A stretch of DNA of 25,344 nt from Sphingomonadales bacterium UBA6174 (GCA_002422945.1 DITW01000051.1:1279-26622), one strand, 5' to 3'; numbered from the stretch's first letter, positions 7,010 to 15,329 are shown. Program-made: numbers and translations. The notes: a model not told the origin generated them from the sequence alone.

Positions 7010-8112
7010 GCCCGTCCACTCCCGCCGGGCATCATCCCGCGCAATATGCCTTCACGAATACCGCGATCCGCCACGCCCAGCCGTTCCGCTGGCCAGATCG
7101 ACAATATCGCCTCCAAAATCGCGCAACCCGCCACCACCAGATCCGCCCGGTCCTTGCCGATGCACGGCAATAACGACCGTTCAATACAGGACATGCCCGC
7201 CAATTCGCGGCAGATGCGCCCCATGTCATCGGATGCGACCATCAAGCCATCGACCGCGCGGCGATCATAGACCGGCAGGTTGAGATAATAGCTACCGAGC
7301 GTCGTGACCGTGCCGCTGGTGCCGAGTAAGCGCAACGGCTTTACCCCGCGCGGCAGGCTGCGGGCGAAATCGGCGAAGCTTTCCTGCACCAAAGCGCACA
7401 TGCGCTTATAGGCGGCGAACCGCCCTTCCGCCGTTTCCGGCTCGTTTTCTTCATGTTCGGACAGGGACACCACGCCCCAGGGCGCGCTATACCAGCTAAT
7501 GATATCGGGATGGCCCTGACGCGAGGTTTTGCTGGTATCGACCAGAATCAATTCGGTCGATCCGCCGCCAATGTCAAAGATCAACGCCGGGCCATCGCCC
7601 GCTTCCAACAACGCATGGCAGCCCATGACGGCCAGCCGCGCCTCTTCGGCAGGGCTGATGATGTCGAGCGCGATGCCGGTTTCCTGAAAGACCCGACCGA
7701 CGAAATCGCGGCCATTGGCGGCGCGGCGACAGGCCTCGGTCGCGACCGAGCGGGCAAGATGGACCGGGCGGCGGCGCATCTTGTCGGCGCAGATCGCCAA
7801 TGCGCCGACCGCGCGTTCAATCGCGGCGTCATTCAACCGGCCATTGCGGGCCAGTCCTTCGCCCAGCCGGACAATGCGGGAAAAGCTGTCGACGACGACA
7901 AAGCCGTCCGACGCGGGCCGCGCGATCAGCAAACGACAATTATTGGTGCCAAGATCGATGGCTGCATAAGCGCGTTTGCCGGACATATCCGCGCCGCCGC
8001 GTTCGGCCCCGGTGCGCGCGACCGGCCGATAAGGGGGTGGAGCACCGCCACCGGGCGGGCCCGGCTGGCTCCAACTGGCGTCTGTCCGCGCCTTGGCCAT
8101 CAATTCGTCCAT
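7006..8112 (-). CDS. Ppx/GppA-family exopolyphosphatase / guanosine pentaphosphatase
   Basis: 368 residues of the actin-like ASKHA fold. Motifs: AAIDLGTNNCRLLIA (phosphate-1 loop, residues about 50-64), SVATEACRRAANG, EEARLAVMG, FDIGGGSTELI (second phosphate loop) and LLGTSGTVTTLGSYYL. The family hydrolyses polyphosphate or pppGpp and links phosphate storage to the stringent response; sequence alone does not decide which. The protein is about the size of the short Ppx/GppA forms and lacks the C-terminal HD-like region of E. coli Ppx. The N-terminus before the catalytic domain is Pro/Gly-rich and probably disordered; ATGs at 8112, 8100 and 7986 are possible starts, and I took the first. It is coupled to rlmE by a 4-base overlap. 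Confidence 0.9.
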   Translation of the reverse strand: MDELMAKARTDASWSQPGPPGGGAPPPYRPVARTGAERGGADMSGKRAYAAIDLGTNNCRLLIARPASDGFVVVDSFSRIVRLGEGLARNGRLNDAAIERAVGALAICADKMRRRPVHLARSVATEACRRAANGRDFVGRVFQETGIALDIISPAEEARLAVMGCHALLEAGDGPALIFDIGGGSTELILVDTSKTSRQGHPDIISWYSAPWGVVSLSEHEENEPETAEGRFAAYKRMCALVQESFADFARSLPRGVKPLRLLGTSGTVTTLGSYYLNLPVYDRRAVDGLMVASDDMGRICRELAGMSCIERSLLPCIGKDRADLVVAGCAILEAILSIWPAERLGVADRGIREGILRGMMPGGSGRA

Positions 8113-8264
8113 TCAATTCACATCCGGTCATCAGCAGGACTAACATCAGCCACTGCCGCCGGTACTTGGGAATCAACCTAGTGAAAGCGCCGCCTTGGCA
8201 CAAGGGGCCTATAAGCGATGGCGACTGAACATCCGGATTGGAGGCAGTCATCCTGACGACCCCA

Positions 8265-8292
8265 TTGAAGCCCCCACGCACGCTCCCCATAT
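8265..8292 (+). promoter_or_regulatory. Candidate heat-shock (RpoH/sigma-32) promoter of hslVU
   Basis: TTGAAG at 8265-8270, 14-base spacer, then CCCCATAT at 8285-8292, a close match to the sigma-32 consensus CTTGAAA / CCCCATNT. Start of transcription would fall near 8299-8300, on the A of the hslV start codon. A separate TATAAG at 8210-8215 has no convincing -35 partner. Confidence 0.5.
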
Positions 8293-8299
8293 GCGGGAC

Positions 8300-8851
8300 A
8301 TGAGCGATAATATGACGTGGCACGGCACGACCATTCTCTCCGTGCGCAAGAACGGCAAAGTCGTCATTATTGGCGATGGTCAGGTGTCCATGGGCCAGAC
8401 GGTGATGAAGCCGAATGCCCGCAAGGTCCGGCCCTTGGGCGATGGATCGGTGATCGGCGGCTTTGCAGGCGCCACCGCCGACGCCTTTACCCTGTTCGAA
8501 CGGCTGGAAGCCCAATTGGAAAAGCATCGCGGCAAGCTGATGCGCGCGGCGGTCGAACTCGCCAAGAACTGGCGCACCGATAAATATCTCCGCAATCTGG
8601 AGGCGATGATGATCGTCGCCGATAAGGAGGTCACGTTGATCCTCACTGGCAATGGCGATGTGCTGGAACCGGTCGATGGCATCGCGGCCATTGGATCGGG
8701 CGGCAATTACGCCCTCGCCGCTGCCCGCGCGCTGCAGGAATATGAACAGGACGCCGAAGTGCAGGCCCGCAAGGCGATGAAGGTCGCCGCCGATATCTGC
8801 GTCTATACCAATGAGCAATTCACCATCGAAACACTGGACGCTGTTGCATAA
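8300..8851 (+). CDS. hslV: HslV, ATP-dependent protease proteolytic subunit
   Basis: 183 residues. HslV forms the double-ring threonine peptidase that degrades proteins unfolded by HslU. The sequence MSDNMTWHGTTILSVRKNG shows a nine-residue propeptide; cleavage after Gly9 exposes catalytic Thr10. Asp26 (IGDGQ) and Lys42 (NARKVRPLG) are the partner residues, equal to Asp17 and Lys33 of the mature enzyme. GGFAGATADAFTLFERLE and IGSGGNYALAAARAL are family-typical. The start at 8300 gives the usual family N-terminus; in-frame ATGs at 8195, 8291 and 8312 exist and no strong Shine-Dalgarno is seen before any. The putative heat-shock promoter just upstream suggests a leaderless or nearly leaderless message. 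hslU follows 59 bases later. Confidence 0.95.
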   Translation: MSDNMTWHGTTILSVRKNGKVVIIGDGQVSMGQTVMKPNARKVRPLGDGSVIGGFAGATADAFTLFERLEAQLEKHRGKLMRAAVELAKNWRTDKYLRNLEAMMIVADKEVTLILTGNGDVLEPVDGIAAIGSGGNYALAAARALQEYEQDAEVQARKAMKVAADICVYTNEQFTIETLDAVA

Positions 8852-8910
8852 GCACAGCCAGTGGCGCTCCCTATATTCAACCGCCCCTGATCGCGGTGAG
8901 AGAGAATGAG

Positions 8911-10215
8911 ATGAACGAAAATCTGACGCCCAAAGCCATTGTTGCCGCCCTTGATGCGCATATCGTCGGCCAGCAGGACGCCAAAAAGGCGGTCGCGGTG
9001 GCGCTGCGCAATCGCTGGCGTCGCCAGCGTCTGCCAGAATCGCTGCGCGATGAGGTGACGCCGAAGAATATCTTGATGATCGGGCCGACGGGCTGCGGCA
9101 AGACCGAGATTTCGCGCCGTCTGGCCAAGCTGGCTGACGCGCCGTTCGTCAAGGTCGAGGCGACCAAATTCACCGAGGTCGGCTATGTCGGGCGCGATGT
9201 CGAACAGATCGCCCGCGATCTGGTGGAAGAGGCGGTCCGGCTGGAAAAGGAACGTCGCCGCCTCGCCGTCAAAGACAAGGCCGAAGAAGCGGCGATGAAC
9301 CGCCTGCTCGATGCCCTGTGCGGCAAGGATGCATCGGAAGCGACCCGTTCGTCCTTTCGCCAGCGTTTCCATGACGGCCATCTGGCGCAGGCAGAAATCG
9401 AGATCGAACTGGAGGCCGCGCCGCAAATGCCGTTCGAAATGCCGGGCGGCGGTGGTGGCGGCATTGGCATGATCAATCTTGGCGACATGATGGGCAAGGC
9501 ATTCGGCCAACACGCGCTCAAGCGCCGCAAGCTGACCGTCCCCGCCGCATGGGCCAAGCTGGTCGAGGAAGAGGCGGACAAGCGTCTTGATCAGGACGAG
9601 GTCAGCCGCATTGCGCTCGCGGATGCCGAAGCCAATGGCATCGTCTTTCTCGATGAAATCGACAAGATCGCCGTCAGTGACGTGCGTGGCGGGTCCGTCA
9701 GCCGCGAAGGCGTGCAGCGCGACCTGTTGCCGTTGATCGAAGGCACGACCGTATCGACCAAATATGGCCCGATGAAAACCGACCATATCCTGTTCATCGC
9801 CTCTGGCGCCTTTCATGTCGCCAAGCCATCGGACCTGCTGCCCGAACTGCAAGGCCGCCTACCGATCCGGGTCGAGCTGAAGGGCCTGACCGAAGATGAT
9901 TTCGTGCGCATCCTGTCCGACACGCGGGCGAGCCTGACCGAGCAATATCGCGCGCTGATCGCGACCGAGGGCGTGGACATCATCTTCACCGAAGATGGCA
10001 TTCGCGCAATTGCGCGGGTGGCTGCCGAGGTCAATGAAAGCATCGAGAATATCGGCGCGCGCAGGCTTTCGACCGTGATGGAAAAACTGTTGGAAGACAT
10101 CAGCTTCGATGCGGAGGACCGGGCGGGCAGCACGATCGTGATCGATAGCGACTATGTCGAATCCCAACTCGCCAGCATCGCGCGCGACACCGACCTGAGC
10201 AAATATGTGCTGTAA
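8911..10215 (+). CDS. hslU: HslU, ATPase and unfoldase of the HslVU protease
   Basis: 434 residues from ATG 8911, which has a GAGAGAATGAG ribosome-binding region; a GTG five codons earlier is the alternative. HslU is a AAA+ hexamer that unfolds substrates and feeds them to HslV. Visible: HIVGQQDAKKAVAVALRNRW near the N-terminus, Walker A GPTGCGKT (residues 58-65), pore motif GYVGRD (91-96), the inserted I domain (about 105-235, with a Gly-rich PGGGGGG stretch), Walker B IVFLDEIDKI (about 244-253), sensor region ILFIASGAFH, and ELQGRLPIRVEL. The C-terminal tail DLSKYVL is the peptide that docks into HslV and activates it. It forms an operon with hslV. Confidence 0.96.
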   Translation: MNENLTPKAIVAALDAHIVGQQDAKKAVAVALRNRWRRQRLPESLRDEVTPKNILMIGPTGCGKTEISRRLAKLADAPFVKVEATKFTEVGYVGRDVEQIARDLVEEAVRLEKERRRLAVKDKAEEAAMNRLLDALCGKDASEATRSSFRQRFHDGHLAQAEIEIELEAAPQMPFEMPGGGGGGIGMINLGDMMGKAFGQHALKRRKLTVPAAWAKLVEEEADKRLDQDEVSRIALADAEANGIVFLDEIDKIAVSDVRGGSVSREGVQRDLLPLIEGTTVSTKYGPMKTDHILFIASGAFHVAKPSDLLPELQGRLPIRVELKGLTEDDFVRILSDTRASLTEQYRALIATEGVDIIFTEDGIRAIARVAAEVNESIENIGARRLSTVMEKLLEDISFDAEDRAGSTIVIDSDYVESQLASIARDTDLSKYVL

Positions 10216-10223
10216 CGCATAGG

Positions 10224-10257
10224 GCCGGGGGGGCAGGATTTCCTCCCCCGGCTTTAT
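10224..10257 (+). terminator. Rho-independent terminator of hslVU
   Basis: GCCGGGGG (10224-10231) pairs with CCCCCGGC (10245-10252) around a 13-base loop, followed by TTTAT. It begins eight bases after the hslU stop. The T-run faces only the plus direction, so the convergent gene is not obviously served by it. Confidence 0.82.
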
Positions 10258-10261
10258 CCGA

Positions 10262-11065
10262 TCAATGCATGAACACGAGCGGCATCGGCAGCCGTTCGAT
10301 CATGTCGCGGGTCACGCCGCCGAACCAATATTCGCGGATGCGATTATGGCCGAATGCACCCATCACCAGATAGCGCGCCTGACATTCACCGACCGCATCG
10401 AGCAGCGCCGGGATGATCCCGGACTTGCCTGCCGGGCGCTGCATCACTTCCGGCAAGATGCCATGGCGCGACAGATATGCAGCGGCGGCATTCAGGCCGA
10501 TTCGGTCGTCAGGCACATCATCGATCCCGATGATATGCACCGATGAAGCATGGCGCAGCAGCCGCAACGCGCCTTTAAGCGCGAATGCAGCTTCGATTGA
10601 GCCATTCCACGCAATCGCCGCCGCCCCTTTGATATCGAAACGGGTGGCAGCGGCAGGCAATACCGCGACCGGGGTGCGCGCGCCCATGATAACATCGCTG
10701 ATCAGCCCCTCCTCCATCCGGCCATTTTTACCCTGTGGCGGATGGCTCATGATCACGAGGTCGCTCAATGCGGCCTCGCGGGCCAAGGCACGGGCCGGGT
10801 CGTCCTGCGAGGCGATATAATCCCAACTGACATCCTCATGTGCCAACCGCGCTTCAATCGCCGCGCGGGCCTTGTCCTCCTGCTCTGCCGCCAGCCGCAA
10901 AATTTCGGCTGTGCCCAATGCATCGCCCATCGCCATCGCGCTGGAAAACGGGCTGGCGAACACGCAGGTCAAATGCCCCTTGCTTGCCCGCGCGACATCC
11001 AGCGCCGCCTGAAACCGCGCCTCGAAACCCGCATCCTGTCGCGCGTCCAATATCAATGATTTCAT
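10262..11065 (-). CDS. Universal stress protein (UspA family)
   Basis: 267 residues, long enough for two tandem Usp alpha/beta domains. The first half (MKSLILDARQDAGFEARFQAA, then HLTCVFASP, ARALAREAALSDLVIMSHPP) is degenerate. The second half keeps the nucleotide-loop pattern near the C-terminus (VMGAFGHNRIREYWFGGVTRDMI, then LPMPLVFMH), consistent with ATP binding. ATG 11065 has a strong AGGAGGGAAG ribosome-binding site; longer in-frame starts upstream overlap the divergent manC-like gene and lack one. Usp proteins act in the cytoplasm under starvation, oxidative or oxygen stress; the specific role is unknown. It is convergent with hslU and divergent from the manC-like gene, sharing a 115-base promoter region that contains the palindrome TGCTATAGCA at 11122-11131. 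Confidence 0.88.
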   Translation of the reverse strand: MKSLILDARQDAGFEARFQAALDVARASKGHLTCVFASPFSSAMAMGDALGTAEILRLAAEQEDKARAAIEARLAHEDVSWDYIASQDDPARALAREAALSDLVIMSHPPQGKNGRMEEGLISDVIMGARTPVAVLPAAATRFDIKGAAAIAWNGSIEAAFALKGALRLLRHASSVHIIGIDDVPDDRIGLNAAAAYLSRHGILPEVMQRPAGKSGIIPALLDAVGECQARYLVMGAFGHNRIREYWFGGVTRDMIERLPMPLVFMH

Positions 11066-11180
11066 GGCTTCCCTCCTGATTTTCATGCAGCACGGACAAT
11101 AGAGAATGTTCACCTTTACCCTGCTATAGCAAGATAAAGTGTCGGTCCGGCATGTGTAATGTTGCGTATGAGGAAGCCTG

Positions 11181-12470
11181 ATGAGCATCGTCCATCCCGT
11201 CATTCTATGCGGTGGCAGCGGGACCCGTTTGTGGCCGATGTCCCGCAAATCCTATCCCAAGCAATTCTGCGCGCTGATCGATGAGGACAGCCTGTATCAG
11301 GCCACGGCACGTCGGCTATCTGGCGAGGGCTTCGCGCCGCCGGTAATTGTCACCGCCGCCCCGTTCCGCTTCATCGCCGCCGATCAATTGGCCAGTATCA
11401 ACATCGCCGCACGCGATCTCCTGATCGAACCCGAGGGCCGCAATACCGCCCCGGCGATCCTTGCCGCCGCTTATTGGCTGGCGCGCGACCATGACGATGC
11501 GTTGATGCTGGTGACGCCTTCTGATCATGTCATCATCGATCACTTCGCATGGCGACAAACGATTCATGATGCACAACCCTTGGCATTGGCAGGCGATATT
11601 GTGCAGATTGGCCCGCAAGACACCAAGATCGGCCCCGGCCTGATATTGGCCAAGGTGTCGACCTTGCTCCACGCCTTTCAAACCCACGCCCCAGAACTGG
11701 TCGAGATTGTCGGCACTGCGGTCGCGGATGCCCGGCATGATCTCGATTTTCACCGGCTCGCCTCGGCCTTTTGGGGCGACCTCCCCCATCTCACGGTAGA
11801 GGACGCCATTTTGGGCAAGGCCGCCAATATCAAACGCATCGCGGTTGCCGGGATATGGGCGGATATGGATTATTGGGTGGACATCCGGGCATTGGGCAAG
11901 GCCGATCCTGCGGGCAATATCTGCACCGACCGGGCCGATGCGATTGACTGCACAGGTTCGTTGCTGCGATCCGAGGCGCAAGGGTTGCACCTCGTCGGCA
12001 TCGGCTTGGAGGACATTATCGCGGTTGCCATGCCCGATGCGGTGCTGGTCGCGCACCGATCACGCAGCGCGGATGTGGGGCGCGCCGTGGAACGACTGAT
12101 GGTGCAGCATGTCCCGCAGGCGACCGCCTATCCGCGCGAACACCGGCCCTGGGGCTGGTATGAAAGCATCGCGATCGGGCAGCGGTTTCAGGTGAAGCGG
12201 ATCATGGTCAAGCCGGGCGGCTCTATCTCGTTGCAAAGCCACACCCATCGCGCCGAACATTGGGTTATCGTCGCCGGCACAGCGCGGGTCAGCATTGATG
12301 ATGAGGTGCGGCTGGTGACGGAAAACCAATCGGTTTACGTCCCCTTGGGCGCGGTCCACCGCCTCGAAAATCCGGGCAAACTGCCGGTGATGCTGATCGA
12401 GGTCCAGACCGGCGCCTATCTCGGCGAAGACGACATCATCCGCTATGCCGATCTTTATGCCCGCCCCTGA
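11181..12470 (+). CDS. ManC/AlgA-like bifunctional protein with degenerate GDP-mannose pyrophosphorylase half
   Basis: 429 residues, shorter than the usual 470-480 of type II mannose-6-phosphate isomerase / mannose-1-phosphate guanylyltransferase. The N-terminus keeps the nucleotide loop LCGGSGTRLWPMSRKSYPKQF (residues about 9-29), EPEGRNTAPAI and the TPSDHVI metal-binding segment. After residue about 115, the region that normally holds the TGYGYI, FVEKP and WNSGMF motifs is missing, and the later GWSDVGSW segment reads GIWADMDYW. The C-terminal cupin isomerase half (residues about 315-429) is intact: RPWGWYES, RFQVKRIMVKPGGSISLQ, SHTHRAEHWVIVAGTA, RLENPGKLPVMLIEVQTG and YLGEDDI. Thus isomerase activity is plausible and guanylyltransferase activity doubtful. 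GAGGA precedes ATG 11181. It is a single gene between the usp promoter region and the porin terminator; no polysaccharide genes adjoin it. Confidence 0.85.
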   Translation: MSIVHPVILCGGSGTRLWPMSRKSYPKQFCALIDEDSLYQATARRLSGEGFAPPVIVTAAPFRFIAADQLASINIAARDLLIEPEGRNTAPAILAAAYWLARDHDDALMLVTPSDHVIIDHFAWRQTIHDAQPLALAGDIVQIGPQDTKIGPGLILAKVSTLLHAFQTHAPELVEIVGTAVADARHDLDFHRLASAFWGDLPHLTVEDAILGKAANIKRIAVAGIWADMDYWVDIRALGKADPAGNICTDRADAIDCTGSLLRSEAQGLHLVGIGLEDIIAVAMPDAVLVAHRSRSADVGRAVERLMVQHVPQATAYPREHRPWGWYESIAIGQRFQVKRIMVKPGGSISLQSHTHRAEHWVIVAGTARVSIDDEVRLVTENQSVYVPLGAVHRLENPGKLPVMLIEVQTGAYLGEDDIIRYADLYARP

Positions 12471-12488
12471 GCATTAAATGAAACACAT

Positions 12489-12521
12489 AAAAAAGCGGCC
12501 GCCCCGGATAGGGGCGACCGC
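12489..12521 (-). terminator. Rho-independent terminator of the pstS-porin operon
   Basis: On the minus strand, an 11-position stem with one mismatch (12521-12511 with 12505-12495), five-base loop, then TTTTTT (12494-12489). It is placed about 75 bases after the porin stop and only 18 bases after the convergent manC-like stop. Confidence 0.82.
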
Positions 12522-12556
12522 CAAAATATCACGCGACCAACTGCATGATAAGGGGA

Positions 12557-12586
12557 CAGCGCGGCGGAGGGTATAACGCCGCGCTG
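12557..12586. other. Perfect 10-bp hairpin just after the porin stop
   Basis: CAGCGCGGCG (12557-12566) and CGCCGCGCTG (12577-12586) form a perfect stem with a 10-base loop, 10 bases beyond the porin stop codon. There is no clean T-run next to it. It may protect the 3' end of the message or assist the terminator downstream. Confidence 0.5.
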
Positions 12587-12596
12587 CCTTGGGAGA

Positions 12597-14198
12597 TTAG
12601 AAGTCGAAGGCAGCGCGCATCGCAACTGCATCGACGCCGAAGCTCTTCTTGTCGATACCGATCACCGTATTACCACCCTGCGCCGAGCTCAGATCATTCG
12701 CGATCCGCTGCTTGCTGCCGCCGGTTACGTCGATATGTGCATATTCAAGCGTGAAACGCACATAATCCATCGGCATCCAGGCGATGCTGGCGAGATAGCC
12801 AAGCTGCTTGCCGCCACGGGTCAGGTTCTTCGAAGCGGTGCAAACACCGGTCACGAAGTTGTTGCTGCAACCATTCTGAAGCTCCGACGCATTGAGGTTC
12901 AGATAGTCGAAACGCGCATTGACCTGAATGGCACCCCAGCCACCCTGATCGAACGGCTTCAACACCTTGGTGCGATCGAACAGGCCGTTCTTGTACCCGC
13001 GGGTTTCGCCGGTCAGGAAATAACCTGCTTCGACATAACCACCTTCATACTGAACGTCGTCGGTTGGCACGAGCATGCTGGTGTTGGTGACGAACGCATC
13101 GAGACCGGTGGTCTTGTCACCAGCCTTATAGGCGTTGACGCGGGCGATCTGACCTTCAGCCACAACATGGAGTGACTTGAAGATACCAACGATTTCAGCG
13201 CCGATGATGTCATCGCTCTTCGCCGCGAAATCACCTGAGTCGACGAAGCGTTCACCAGTCGTCTGCAACAGCGGACGAGCACGATAACGAGCAACCTGGT
13301 TCACCGACGACGAGTTTGCCGAAGTGGACGCCGTGCCATTGCTGTTGCTGGCGAATTCACGGTGCTGATAGTTGGCGCCGAAGTGCAACTGACCGCCAAA
13401 TGCCATCGGGGCATAAACGAGACGCGCAGCGCCGATCCAGCCATCATTGTCGATCGAAGCATCGATCGTGTGGTTGGCGAACAGACCGACATCTGCACGC
13501 AGCGTGTTGGCAGTGTTCTTCAGACCAAGCACGATACCGAGACGACGGGTGTCGGCAAAGGCATCGTTGAACGCGGCGCGTTCGATGAACGAGCTGTAGC
13601 GCGACGAGGACATCTGTTCGAGACCGTCCAGCGATTCCTGGTTACCGATGGTCACCGACCAAGGCTTGCCAGCCGGGGCATAGGTCATCACGACATCGCC
13701 GAAACCAACGGTCGAGTTGGCGAAATCGGCTTCGGCCTTATAGCCGAAACCACCCGGAATGCTGCCTTCGACGCCAAGACGGATACGACGCACGCGGCTG
13801 CTGAAGCCGAGGTTCTTGTTGCCGCCCGTAGGATTGTTCGCGGTCACCTTGTCATAGGCACCCGGGTTCGTGATGTAGGCAGTGTCATACATGAAACGGC
13901 CACGCACCTTGAACTTCCAGCCCGCTTCCTTGTCTTCCCACTGCGGCGCACCCTTCCAGCTCGGGGCGGCGACGGTCATGGTCTTCTTCAGGGCATCGAT
14001 CTGCGCCTGAAGCGATTCGACCTGCGCCTGCATCAGCAGGGCATCGCTGTTCTGCGCGGCGACGAGTTCGGCGTCCGAGACGACTTCGCTCGTGACTTCC
14101 TGCTGCGCACCGGCGGCATCCTGCGCCATCGCGGCAACCGGCATGGCCAATACGGCGATGCTGGCGCCCAGCATCAGGTTAAGCTTCTTCAATTTCAC
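12597..14198 (-). CDS. OprO/OprP-family porin (phosphate-selective type)
   Basis: 533 residues. Signal peptide MKLKKLNLMLGASIAVLAMP..AMAQ with cleavage near residue 25, then a coiled-coil stretch (LMQAQVESLQAQIDALKKTM, residues about 55-74) as in trimeric OprP/OprO porins, then a beta-barrel rich in alternating aromatic residues, such as VRGRFMYDTAYI, RVRRIRLGVEGSIPGGFGYKAEADF, VTIGNQESLDGLEQMSS and the closing AMRAAFDF whose final Phe suits BAM recognition. The start is GTG 14198 with AAGGGG eight bases upstream. It would form an outer-membrane anion channel. It lies 24 bases after pstS in the same direction, so the Pho box ahead of pstS probably controls it; this context supports uptake of phosphate, though specificity cannot be read from the sequence. 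Confidence 0.93.
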   Translation of the reverse strand: MKLKKLNLMLGASIAVLAMPVAAMAQDAAGAQQEVTSEVVSDAELVAAQNSDALLMQAQVESLQAQIDALKKTMTVAAPSWKGAPQWEDKEAGWKFKVRGRFMYDTAYITNPGAYDKVTANNPTGGNKNLGFSSRVRRIRLGVEGSIPGGFGYKAEADFANSTVGFGDVVMTYAPAGKPWSVTIGNQESLDGLEQMSSSRYSSFIERAAFNDAFADTRRLGIVLGLKNTANTLRADVGLFANHTIDASIDNDGWIGAARLVYAPMAFGGQLHFGANYQHREFASNSNGTASTSANSSSVNQVARYRARPLLQTTGERFVDSGDFAAKSDDIIGAEIVGIFKSLHVVAEGQIARVNAYKAGDKTTGLDAFVTNTSMLVPTDDVQYEGGYVEAGYFLTGETRGYKNGLFDRTKVLKPFDQGGWGAIQVNARFDYLNLNASELQNGCSNNFVTGVCTASKNLTRGGKQLGYLASIAWMPMDYVRFTLEYAHIDVTGGSKQRIANDLSSAQGGNTVIGIDKKSFGVDAVAMRAAFDF

Positions 14199-14222
14199 AA
14201 TATTTCCCCTTAATTCTACTAT

Positions 14223-15260
14223 TTACTTCAGCACGCCAAAGTTCATCGGCGTCAGCGTCCGAGCGACATTGGCCGCATTATTGCGTGCCGCCGTCGGCGA
14301 AGCGACCAGGCCAAGGCGGACGAGATAACCGCTCGGCCCCCATGCTGCGTCATTGGCATAGGCGGCGAGGAACTGGCGGATGCCGGGAATGCCCTTGGCA
14401 TGTGCGTTCTTCACATAGACATAGAGTGCGCGTGCGCCCGGATATTTGAAGTTCGAAATCGTTTCATAGCTCGGGGCCACACCGTTGATGGCGACGCCCT
14501 TCAGCTTCGACGCGTTTTCTTCGAGATAGGAATAGCCGAACAGACCGACGGTGCCGGTGTTGGCTTCCAGCTTCTGCACGATCAGATTGTCGTTTTCACC
14601 GGCGTTGATGTATGCGCCATCTTCACGCACGCCCTTGCAGATCGCGTTGTACTTGGCTTCGTTGGACTTTTTCAGCGCGGCAATGCCGGGGTTGGTCGCG
14701 CACACCGGTTCCATGAACAGGTCTTCCAGCGAAGAACGCGTACCAGACGTCGTCGGCGGGCCATAGACGCGGATGGCGATCGCTGGCAGCTTCGGATTGA
14801 CATCCTTCCAGGTCTTGGCGGTGTTCGGCTTGCCGAACGGGGTCTTGGCGATCGCCATATAGACGTCGCGCAGGTTCACGCCGGCAAGCTGGGTGTTCTT
14901 GGCGGTGGCAAGTGCCAGCCCGTCAAGACCGACCTGCACTTCGGTGACCTGGGTCACGCCATTGGCGGCACACCCCTTGGCTTCCGATGCCTTCATACGA
15001 CGCGAGGCATTGGCGATATCCGGGAAATTCGGTCCGATGCCAGCGCAGAACAGCTTCATGCCGCCACCCGTGCCGGTCGATTCGATGATCGGCGCTGGCA
15101 GGCGCGGATTAGCCTGCGAGAAACGTTCCGCCACACCCTTGGTGAACGGATACACCGTGGACGAACCGACAATACGGATAGCATTGCGCGCGAGCGCCGG
15201 TTGCGCGGCAACCGCCACACCAGCCATCAGCAACGCACAGGCAAACTTTTTCACAATCAT
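14223..15260 (-). CDS. pstS: PstS, periplasmic phosphate-binding protein
   Basis: 345 residues from ATG 15260, which is preceded by a GGGAAAGGGA ribosome-binding region; in-frame ATGs at 15317 and 15290 are rejected. Signal peptide MIVKKFACALLMAGVAVAAQ with likely cleavage after Ala24. Phosphate-binding motifs: IVGSSTVYPF, ESTGTGGGMKLFC, NASRRMK and TSGTRSSLEDLFME, all typical of PstS. It captures inorganic phosphate in the periplasm for the PstCAB transporter. pstCAB and phoU do not follow; the next gene is an OprP-type porin. The upstream Pho-box array indicates control by PhoB under phosphate limitation. Confidence 0.95.
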   Translation of the reverse strand: MIVKKFACALLMAGVAVAAQPALARNAIRIVGSSTVYPFTKGVAERFSQANPRLPAPIIESTGTGGGMKLFCAGIGPNFPDIANASRRMKASEAKGCAANGVTQVTEVQVGLDGLALATAKNTQLAGVNLRDVYMAIAKTPFGKPNTAKTWKDVNPKLPAIAIRVYGPPTTSGTRSSLEDLFMEPVCATNPGIAALKKSNEAKYNAICKGVREDGAYINAGENDNLIVQKLEANTGTVGLFGYSYLEENASKLKGVAINGVAPSYETISNFKYPGARALYVYVKNAHAKGIPGIRQFLAAYANDAAWGPSGYLVRLGLVASPTAARNNAANVARTLTPMNFGVLK

Positions 15261-15329
15261 TCCCTTTCCCTGTTGGGTACAGCTGGCCATCTGGCCTTGC
15301 ACTGTCGGCAGCCGCACTAGTCGGCTTTG

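Noticed and set aside
6239..7270. A 343-codon plus-strand frame opposite rlmE and ppx/gppA
   Set aside because: It crosses two well-supported minus-strand genes, begins in the repeat-bearing intergenic region and shows no family motif.
8210..8215. TATAAG as a vegetative -10 box for hslV
   Set aside because: No -35-like sequence lies at 16-18 bases upstream; the sigma-32-like element at 8265-8292 fits better.
13362..15320. Long plus-strand frames (283 and 306 codons) opposite the porin and pstS
   Set aside because: Antisense shadows of strongly supported genes; compositions rich in Arg/His/Gly without domain signatures.
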